This document shows positions 55,389-64,000 of a stretch of 64,000 nt of DNA, piece by piece (within the stretch, counting starts at the first letter, position 1; each line of letters begins with the position of its first letter). The position numbers and the translations under genes were made by a program. This DNA comes from Gordionus sp. m RMFG-2023 (taxonomy: Eukaryota; Nematomorpha; Gordioida; Chordodea; Parachordodidae). The stretch spans positions 14,051,366 through 14,115,365 of the forward strand of contig NC_088777.1 in the NCBI RefSeq assembly GCF_954871325.1, read 5' to 3'. Below the pieces are notes generated by a model. It worked only from the letters and a program-made list of their open reading frames with translations. It did no database searches and was not told the origin of the DNA.

Positions 55389-56610
55389 GCTACCTTGGAA
55401 TATTTTTTCTTCATTAAATATTGAGAAAAAATAGTAAGTGAATGTGGCTTTAACCAAATTTTTTCCGCCAAAAATTAATAAAATGATTGCATTAACCCAA
55501 TAAGGAAAGAATAGGAACGCAAAATAAAATCAAAATTTAAAAAGTTGTGATCATCTTTCATTTGATGAACCTCTATTTAGAGTCATTATTAATTATACCC
55601 ACCAAAATACCGGCCTTTAAAAAATAATTATATTAGCTCTGAAAAGTTTTATTTGAAAAAATCGGATAAGATTATTTTATGTTGTAAATTCTAATTGTAT
55701 GCTAAGTTTTACTATATTTTATTATTTTTAATGTGCAAACAAAAAAACAATAGAAATTGAACAAAGTAAAATATTTATAATTATTATTGAATTGAATGTT
55801 CATAAGTGTAAATTATTCTTCAGTTATAGTGCTTTTTAGATTATTGACATCTGATATGTGTCATTATAACTTATTAAGATAATGTAAATTTTGATAGGCT
55901 GACAATTAGACCTTTTAAAGATATCACATATATATATATTCATCATTTTATCACCAAACTAATCTACTTCTTATTTTTTTTTCTTCCCTTTTTCAAAACA
56001 TTTTACCAATCGGATCAAGATACGAATATTAAAATTTTTCGATTCCATACGATTTCAAATATTCAATATTTTTGCAGGCCTATATTATAAACTTCCGGCT
56101 ACTTATTTAATTTTGATAATTGCGTATTTTAATAACATATTTATTAATTTCATTCTTGTTTTCTTATTAATCCCACCTTTAATACCCACAAGGAAATTGT
56201 CATAAAAAGATTGAATAAAGGCATGCATTTGCAAAAAATAATGGATATTTTACAAAATATCATAGGCATTAAGTAAATTAATTTACGGATTTAACATTAA
56301 TAATTTTTAGTGTAAACATTTCGGTCATAGTATATGCCGCATCATATTGGAAGATGGAATCCTTGATGGGGATTCTTAATTTCAATTTTGTATCATTTAC
56401 TGAGGGCGATTTTTAAATTTGAAAATCTAATTGGACCGGAAATGTATTCCATCATGATTAGAATACCTATCCTATAAATTTCAGACCATTTTAAGCATAA
56501 TATTTTGTGTATTTTTTTTAATCTGTATGAAAAATCTATGTAAAAATTGATATAAATCATGAATACCATAAAATTTCTAAGAAAAGTTGTCTGAATTTTA
56601 TATTATGAAT
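55389..56610. other. AT-rich DNA, nothing recognised
   Basis: A scrap near 56000-56080 (CGATTCCATACGATTTCAAA) is reminiscent of CGAAT-type hAT ends. No ORF. Confidence 0.45.
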
Positions 56611-56822
56611 TAGTGTCCTTAAAAAGATTGATTTGGGTCGATTTTTAAAAACGGTTCGATTAAGATATTAGTCAAAATAAGCTTGGAAATTTTGTTCATG
56701 GATAGCAGCAAGGTTTGGACCTCTATTTACCAAATCTCGAGGCTTATAAAATACTATTTTGGCTAAAATATTAATCGTGTCTTTTTTAAAAATCGACCAG
56801 ATTGGGCTTTCTTACAACATTA
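56611..56822. repeat. TAGTGTTGTTAA MITE, copy 11
   Basis: Left TAGTGTCCTTAAAAAGATTG, right GGGCTTTCTTACAACATTA; core ATGGATAGCAGCAAGG and CTCGAGGCTTATAAAATACT. Confidence 0.75.
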
Positions 56823-57449
56823 GCGGGGATTCAAAATATTTTATTGGCCTTTATTTATGTTTTGGAGTTATAATTAAATTGCCTAATTAAATTTTTATAT
56901 ATTTTTTTATAAACATGATTGGACTTTAAATAAAATCCCTATCAATACTAAAAGTAGTTATAAAATTTAATTTGAATTTTATAAGGTAGAACATATGTGC
57001 ATGGTTGAACTGAGGCCAATATTATTAACAATGTGAGCTGGCGGTTTTAAATACTCATAAATAAACTATTATATATATATATATATATATTATTTATTCA
57101 AACGATGAAAAGCTTCTATATTACGCAGAGGCCTTCTGAAATACCAATTTCTCGGCGCATAAAATTTCGGCCTGAAAAAAATATACCAATTCGATATTTT
57201 ACAATTCTTTTTTCAGCTAATATGAAATCATTTAACATCTTATTTTGAGATGAAGATTATTTCTCATTTAATGCCAAAGAATTTATGTTATTTTTGGCGA
57301 AATATTTTTTATCTTGATGTATGTTTGATTGACTAAATAAAAATGATAATAATTGATCAATAATTAATTTATTCGCCTAGTACAGTAAAGTATATAAGAA
57401 CAAATTAAAATATTGTAAGTTGTTTTCAAATAATTTATATAATAAAATT
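56823..57449. other. AT-rich DNA with an (AT)n run
   Basis: (AT)n near 57071-57090. 57120-57200 (GCAGAGGCCTTCTGAAATAC, TTCGGCCTG) is a trace of a GGCC-type hAT left end. Confidence 0.45.
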
Positions 57450-57594
57450 TAGTGCTGTAAACATTTCTAAAAAAAATCAAACGCCTTCAACGTTCATTAA
57501 CAAAAATCGAACACGTTCACTTTTAAAGGAACACGATCACGTTCGTTCAAAATTTTATGATAAATTTTTTTTAAATTTAATTTAATATAAATAA

Positions 57595-58806
57595 ACTAGC
57601 TAATAACCCGTCAAGAATGACGGGGTTGAGGGGTAATTAGTTAGTTTGTGTATATGATACTAAATATGCTTTATATTAAAATTTAGGAAAAAAAGAGGTA
57701 AAATTGATTAGAAAAATTTAAATATGTGATAGGAATCATATTGGGTAAAATTAAAAATAGAAATTCTTCAAAATTTTTGAATTTTAAATATGGGCTAGAC
57801 ATTGGCCTGAAATTTTTTTTTGCAGACATAGCCAGGCCTAATCAAAAAACCAAGTCCCATGCAACTTTCATAAAATTTTGCCATTTATTTCTATTGTAAT
57901 TTAATAACAATGTCTTAAATTAAATTATATATTCCATTTATTTCTATTGTAATTTAATAACAATATCTTAAATTTAATTTTATATTTAGAATAAAATTTA
58001 AATTTGTGATAGAATTTATATTGTGTAAAATTTAAAGTAGATATGCTTGAAAATTTTTTATTTTAAATATGGAACAGACATTGGCCTGAAATTTTTCTTC
58101 TCAAACCTGGCCAACCCATAATAAATAATTTTATAATTTTTTCCCAAGCCTGGAGATAGGTAAATCTCTGAAAACCATATTGTTGGAAAAATTTTCTCAA
58201 GCCCGCCAAAGACTATAATAATTTTGTTAGTTGAAAACTGAAATAAAATAAGTCATAATTCATTTAAAAATAAAATCAGAATATGAAGTTGCGTGGGGTT
58301 GGTTTTTTAATCAGGCCTGGCGATTTCTGTAAAAAAAAATTTTCAGGCCACTCTCTAGCCCATATTTTAAATTAAATAATTTTCAAGCATTTCTATTTTA
58401 TATTTTACACAATATGATTTCAATCACAAATCTAAATTTTATTCTAAATATAAAATTAAATTTAAGACATTCAATAAATATAAATGGCAAAATTTTATGA
58501 AAGGTGCATGGCACTTGGTTTTTAATCAGGCCTGGCTATGTCTGCAAAAAAAATTTTTCAGGCCAATGTATAATCCATATTTAAAATTCTAAAATTTTAA
58601 AGCACTCTATTTTTAAATTTTATCCAGTATGATTTCCATCACAAATTTAAATTTTGATATTTCTAATATATGCTCACAGTATAAATTGCAACAATTTAAC
58701 CTCTTTTTCTCATAAATTTTAATATTTATATATAATTTATTAATAAAGTATATTTAGTACCATACATACAAACTAAATAATTACCCTTCAACCTCGTCAG
58801 CTAGTA
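57595..58806. mobile_element. 1.2-kb foldback (long-palindrome) element
   Basis: The left arm begins CTAGCTAATAACCCGTCAAG and the right arm ends AATAATTACCCTTCAACCTC then GTCAGCTAG. Arms of roughly 500-600 bp mirror each other, sharing CATTGGCCTGAAATTTTT, GCAGACATAGCCAGGCCT, TTTTATGAAAG/CTTTCATAAAA and AAATTTAAATTTGTGAT. The left tip has a perfect CCCGTCAAGAATGACGGG hairpin (57608-57625). No ORF. Confidence 0.8.
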
Positions 58807-58894
58807 TGGTAATAAACGGCAGAATTTTAAAAATATAAGCTATTAATTAATATATATATATATATAAATAATATTTCCAATTTAATTATATTCA

Positions 58895-59062
58895 AGTTGG
58901 TGCATGCTTAAAACAGGTGACTTTGAAACCGGATGTTTGTGGTTCGACTCTCGTAGAGAGCAAAAAATTAACCTTACATTATATAGTCTCCTTAAATTTT
59001 AAATACATTAGGAAGATACGAAAACGATCATGTTTGATTATGGAGATTATATATATTAGATA
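58895..59062 (+). repeat. tRNA-derived SINE, copy 1
   Basis: A tRNA-like head with box B GGTTCGACTC (58942-58951), then GCAAAAAATTAAC and a tail TATAGTCTCCTTAAATTTTA ... TGGAGATTATATATATTAGA shared with copy 2. The head does not fold into a full tRNA. Confidence 0.7.
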
Positions 59063-59262
59063 TAGCTAACTTAAAAAAAAATATATAAATAACATTGTCA
59101 AAATAATAGGATAAAATAAATGGCAAAATTTTAAAAATAATTATCAATAAATGCCCTAATTTTAAAAATAATTTTCAAAATTATTAACAATAAATGCCCA
59201 AAAAATAAAAAAATAGACAAAACTTTAAAAATATCAGCTAATATATAAACCTGAAAACAGCA

Positions 59263-59550
59263 AAATGTTTACCACAAGTTGAATATTTTCTTATAATTCC
59301 AATATGTGCAAAATTTTACCTACAGGTCTCTGTATTAATTGGCTTTACCAACTAAGTTTGTAAATATATTACATAAAATAATTTAACAGTGAAATGTTTA
59401 CCACAATTTGGATATTTTCATATAATTCCAATATGTGCAAAATTTTACCTACAGGTCTCTGTATTAAATGTCTTTGCTTTACAAACTATATTAGTAAGTA
59501 GATTACAATAAAATAATTGGACAGTAAATTATTACTTACCATAATTTGAA
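59263..59550. repeat. 129-bp tandem duplication plus partial third unit
   Basis: AAATGTTTACCACAA starts at 59263 and 59392; units include CCAATATGTGCAAAATTTTA and CCTACAGGTCTCTGTATTA, the latter the right end of the GGCCCGG hAT family. A third, shorter unit starts near 59528. Confidence 0.85.
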
Positions 59551-59660
59551 AATTTTCTTATCCAATAATAAATGAAAATTAACGGCAAAATTTAAAAAAT
59601 AAAATTTTTTTTTAATTTAAATTAAATATATATGAAGAATTATCATAAAATAAAAAGTTG

Positions 59661-59872
59661 AGGGGGGCTGCATCGAAAGAACGTTTGCCTTCCAATCGTG
59701 AAGTCGCAAGTTCGAATCCCGGGGATGGCAAAAAAAATTAACATTACACATTATTATTATAGAAAAATTAGAAAAATTAACATTACACTCTATAGTCTCC
59801 TTAAATTTTAAATACATTACGGAGATACTAAAACGATCATCATGTGATTTTGGAGATTATATATATTAGATA
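59661..59872 (+). repeat. tRNA-derived SINE, copy 2
   Basis: Head GGGGGCTGCATCGAAAGAAC with box B AGTTCGAATCC (59709-59719), GGCAAAAAAAATTAAC linker, and the same tail as copy 1 (CTCCTTAAATTTTAAATACA, AAAACGATCAT, GGAGATTATATATATTAGA). The linker region is duplicated in this copy (ATTAACATTACAC twice). Confidence 0.75.
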
Positions 59873-60029
59873 TTTTATATTTTTTAACACAATATATTAG
59901 ATATGTTAAAAAATAGTTTTATCTTGATAATATAATTATAAATACAATATAATATAGCGAATAACAAGACGTTTTTATTTATAAATTTTTTTTATTATTT
60001 ATTAATTTTTAAACAATTGTTTTAAAAAT

Positions 60030-60420
60030 TTTCACCTGATACACAAAAACGCTTGGCAGTTAATACGGCGATAGCTATACTAAAAACGCGCTCTACAGAG
60101 GGAGATTAGGGGATTGCGGTATTATATTTAATAAATAACTCTTATAACGTGGGGAATTTATTAAAAACATTTTTGTTTTGTCCTTTGCTTCAAAAAATTG
60201 AGATAAGTTATCCTCCTCCAATCTATCCTCTACTTCCTCGTCAAAAAAAAGAATATATCGAAATTAACAGTTCTTGCATTATCATTTCTAGGGTTTTCAA
60301 TGCATTTTTTAAATAACGCTATAAGTTTATTTTTAATAGGTTCGTTCTGTGGAAGTTATGTCAATGGCCATTGAAGCTTGAATACTGGATGTATAATTAA
60401 AGAAAGAACTTATTGATGTT
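60030..60420 (-). pseudogene. hAT transposase C-terminal remnant
   Basis: The minus strand reads PSVERVFSIAIAVLTAKRF then CVSGENF (about 60104-60030), the hAT dimerisation signature, with FIKYNTAI-like sequence and acidic linker just upstream. Frames are broken several times. Confidence 0.8.
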
Positions 60421-60633
60421 TTTTTCTTAAAAAATTCGGATTAATATTAAATTTTTCAAATATATAAAAATAAAAAGTGTTTTTAAAATTGAACTAACTT
60501 TAAATTTGAACGCGTTCGTCATAAAAAAGGAACGCGTTCACATTCAAAGTTCGTCATATATATAAGGAACACCATTCATCTTCAAAAAAACGCACTTCCA
60601 TTGAACGCGTTCGTTTACAACACTAATAAAATT

Positions 60634-63600
60634 ACCTGTAATATTAGTTGGATTTGGTTATCATAATATTGTGATTGTTAAAATATTAACTATTTATGTA
60701 ATTTCTGTTTAAAAATAAAAATAATAAATTAATCTACTTTGATTTACCTAGTTAAGTTGAGTATATAAGGACAAATTAAAATTGTGATTATAATTAGTAA
60801 ATACTTTTCTTTTATTATAACTAGTTAAGTATTTATGTAAATGATTTTGTGTAAATTAGAAAAAACATGATAAGTGAATGAATGTTATATATTGTTCTGT
60901 TACAATTTTTAATTATATTATATCTTTTTTATTACTTATAAAATAGTAGAGTTTTAAAATATTCAACCCTAGTTTATAGAAAAAATTTTTAAGCTCGGTC
61001 TAGGTTTATTTTAAAATAATTTTTATTAAGTTGGTTTTGGTCCTGGCCTACAGGTATTTGATATTAATGTTACATTTTTAACAAGTCAAAAGTTAAATGC
61101 GTCCAAATTGAGCCTTAACCTTTTTTGGAGCTTTTTCAAAAAAAACAAAATTCTTAATTATAAAAAGCAAGTTATTTTATACTTTTTGAAAATATTCTCT
61201 AACGTAAAAATTAAATTTGGATGATAACATTTTTGGAAAAAGATTGTATAACGTAAAATTTACCCTCAAGTAAATACTATACCAAAAATATTATTTTTAT
61301 TAGTGATTCCATTATCTTTGCAATATTCTTTTTACCAAATGTTGATATTATATTTAAATTTAGATAATGAATTTGAATTTGATAGATTTTATTATTAAGC
61401 ACTAAAATTGGTCGTAAGGTCCTTAATTGGAAATTTATATTTAAGAAACCATAAAAACGAAAGAAAGAATAAATGAATCTCAGATTTTTTGTGGATAAAT
61501 TGATTATTATATGTCTTGATTTATATATTTGATATTTTGGTAGACCAAATGTCTTACCCGAGGTTATTAATCTTATAGGGCTTGGATTAGATGGGGGGAG
61601 GGGTAATATATAGTAACCAATTATAAAAAAAATATAGGCTTATAGCCAATCATGGGCCCTTACGGTTTCCTTACCCTAGAACGGCAGCTAATATAAGAGC
61701 CAATTTTTTTAAACCAATGGAGAACATTTTTTCAGACCCATATGTGGAACGGGCTTATAGATAATATGCACTCTTTTAGTTTTCGAACTATTTGGTAAAT
61801 CGAAGCATTTTACTAATATATATATTTATTAAATTTTCGTAAAATTTGTGTGTTTTAAATTTTGGGGTATCCATTTTTAAAGGCCACTGAGAACTACTTT
61901 TCTTGAAAGTTGTATTTAAAGTAAGGAACAACAGCATTTTAAATCCAAAGCTGTTTGAAAAATCCTAATTAAATTGGTTTCTTAGAACCCTGAGTTAGTA
62001 TGTCTTATTCCATAGCAATTAGATCAAAAAATAATGAATTCTATGTAAACTTTTTTCTCTCATTTAAAAGGTAGAAATAAACGATGGAATTTCCATTGTT
62101 TTATTATTACGTTTTATAATATACGCTAAGAAAGACAAAAATAAAACCTTATAAGATGACCACTTTTACCTAATGGCTTATCAAAATGATCATCTTTATT
62201 AAAAAAAAATTGAATTTAACAATATCGATCTCCCGATTCCCTTGTTTAATTTAACGCCACAATCTCCCTTTATTTATAACGAAATAGTCAGAAAAATTTA
62301 AGACAGCGAGTTTAATTAAAATGTCCAAAACGGGAAAAAATATCAATTATAATATGATGATGTAAATAAATTTTTTAATTTATTTTTCTTAATATTTTCT
62401 TGTGGTGTATAAAGGATATATTTTTCTTTCTGGTTTACGAAAGAATGTGGAGGAAAGAAACAAAGGAATAGCAAATGAAAAAGGTGAGAAAAGAAAGGAG
62501 AAAAAAAGAAAACCGAAATTTATAAAAACATATTGATTAAATATTGCAAATCAAAAAAAGATTTGCTATTCATTATAGATAAAATGGCAAGAGTTATGCA
62601 ATCAAATTTATATTGCTCTAGCTCTAATTATTCATAATTTTTTAAAAGATATGTTGATTTAAAATTAGCTTGAAATAGAAATCAAGTGTTATTAATATTT
62701 ATAGATAAAAATATACAATATAGATGACGTTATGCGTGATTAAAATATATAAATTTCATATGAAGTAAAAATAGTTACTTATATGCAATGATTAGAATCA
62801 TATACAACAATCCATCCATCTATTTGAAAATGTAAGCAATGAAATGACAATTGTGTTCAATATTAATCATATTACCTAAAAAATACAATGTATTTCTACA
62901 TTAAATACTCTTAATAAATCGTTAATCGAATTTGTATAAACTCTTTACGATAAAATTCCAGGACTTATGAGACACTCTTTTATAACGACGCAACAATGTA
63001 ATTTTTCAAAAAATTATAGCTTTGTCTTACAAGACTAACTCGAGGCTTTCTTTGGACCAATTTTCAAGCAACATAATGGTCTCAAATTAACAAAATTCAG
63101 AAGAAATATTTTTATATTTCGAATCACTGAATTATGTTGCTAACGCAGTCTACTTGTAAGGATGCAATTGATTAATTTTCTTGCAGAATAATTTAAATTT
63201 TCTGATCAGATGTAAAACCTATCATTTTTTTTTTGTTTTTCTGATTAAAGATTTTGATGTAAATGCAGGATGAAATTTTTTCTTCAACTGCTCACAAGCA
63301 AAGTTCCTAATGGTATAAGGGTTTCCCTAAAGCGATTAGAATCAAGATCGAGTTTACACCAATTTAACTTATAATAGATTTTAATCTCTTATTTATACAA
63401 CCTTACAGTTAAAATATTGAATGCTTCTTTCCTTTGTCACAAATAATTAGTATGATTAAAAATGCGTAACTGATTTCCTCCTATATCAGATACTTAAAAA
63501 TGACAACTATTGGAACAAAGCACTTCCATTTCACTTTTACTCTAAAGATCATAAACTCTTAGCAACTGTATTTATTTTACACCACAGTTCAATGTATTGA

Positions 63601-63640
63601 GAACTAAAAATGGATACATTTCACCTTTTTTTAGAAATTC
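60634..63640. other. AT-rich DNA with a few transposon scraps
   Basis: 60968-61060 is a decayed GGCCC-type hAT end (GGTCCTGGCCTACAGGTATTTG). A less AT-rich patch at 61540-61770 (GGGGGGAGGGG, ATGGGCCCTTACGG) and a purine-rich run at 62440-62515 are unexplained. No gene seen. Confidence 0.45.
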
Positions 63641-64000
63641 ACCAATATGCAGTTACATCCTTTTTAATTTTTTTATGAGACAATATGATGGATTTTTTAT
63701 TTGATAAGTGACCTGTAGTGAATGGGAACGATCCGCCCCAATGCGGTTGTTGGGCTGGACGGTGCTGTAGGATGGAAAAAACGTAGAAGTGACGCCATCC
63801 TGATTGAATTTTGAAATGGGACCTTCTTAAAGCCAATTTATAACGAACGCTTCCTAGCGCAAATTTTAGGACCGGATACATGCTAAAGCACTTTTATTCT
63901 TTATAACTCTAACTAATGTGTGCGACCATTCAAAACGGAAAAAAATAAACAGCTTATAATCTACGGCACTCGGTTAATTAAGTGGTGCTTATTTATTCTC
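63641..64000. other. GC-richer, CpG-containing patch at the window edge
   Basis: 63715-63890 has many CpG dinucleotides and near-balanced composition, unlike anything nearby. The minus strand is open for 80 codons (63639-63881; MYPVLKFALGSVRYKLALRR start) without a recognised domain. It could be the promoter or first exon of a gene beyond the window, or an old insertion. Confidence 0.3.

Larger units (their letters stand above)
57450..60625 (-). mobile_element. AACGCGTTCG-type hAT with perfect ATAAAATT duplication
   Basis: Ends TAGTGCTGTAAAC and GTTTACAACACTA, flanked by ATAAAATT (57442-57449, 60626-60633). GAACGCGTTC-like motifs cluster at both ends (57480-57560, 60510-60620). A transposase remnant lies on the minus strand near the right end. 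It has been a landing site for a foldback element and two SINE copies. Confidence 0.93.

Noticed and set aside
59660-59730. Candidate tRNA gene
   Set aside because: Box B is good but the acceptor and T stems do not pair and the same tail follows a second copy, so it is a SINE head.

Overview
This is one window of a very AT-rich metazoan genome (about four fifths A+T by eye), probably an invertebrate; the sequence does not let me name the species. It holds one host gene that I can reconstruct completely and a dense, layered field of transposon remains. I found no rRNA gene, no tRNA gene that folds convincingly, and no CRISPR array.

The host gene is VMP1 (vacuole membrane protein 1), plus strand, 16844-36032, in 12 exons joined by GT-AG introns. 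The joined reading frame is uninterrupted and gives 467 residues. It matches the VMP1 family through [56 protein letters not shown] and SIVNSMAQ. Intron 1 is 56 bp, while intron 2 is 9994 bp and full of transposon debris.

Layout: 1-6.5 kb has a near-perfect hairpin MITE and a decayed pogo/Tigger element whose transposase ends in a PHD-like finger. 6.5-6.9 kb has an unrecognised ORF with a signal-peptide-like start. 10.1-16.66 kb is a stack of hAT elements, a MITE and a Ty3/gypsy-like fossil, ending about 190 bp before the VMP1 start codon. 17-36 kb is VMP1. 37-39.3 kb has a LINE-like reverse transcriptase piece behind a 65-70 bp minisatellite. 39-64 kb is almost wholly hAT-derived, with a structured repeat at 47.7-49.5 kb and a 1.2-kb foldback plus two tRNA-derived SINE copies inside a 3.2-kb hAT at 57.4-60.6 kb.

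The repeats are dominated by hAT elements. Several have 8-bp target-site duplications that can be read directly: AGAAAGTG, CATTGCAG, TAAATGAT, ATAAAATT, CATCTATG, GTTTCACC, GTTTCAAT and ATAAAAAT. One MITE family (ends TAGTGTTGTTAA) is present 11 times. The most unusual item is a roughly 200-bp module found four times. Its copies conserve several hairpins while changing the paired bases together, which suggests a selected RNA or DNA fold. I could not assign it to any known family.
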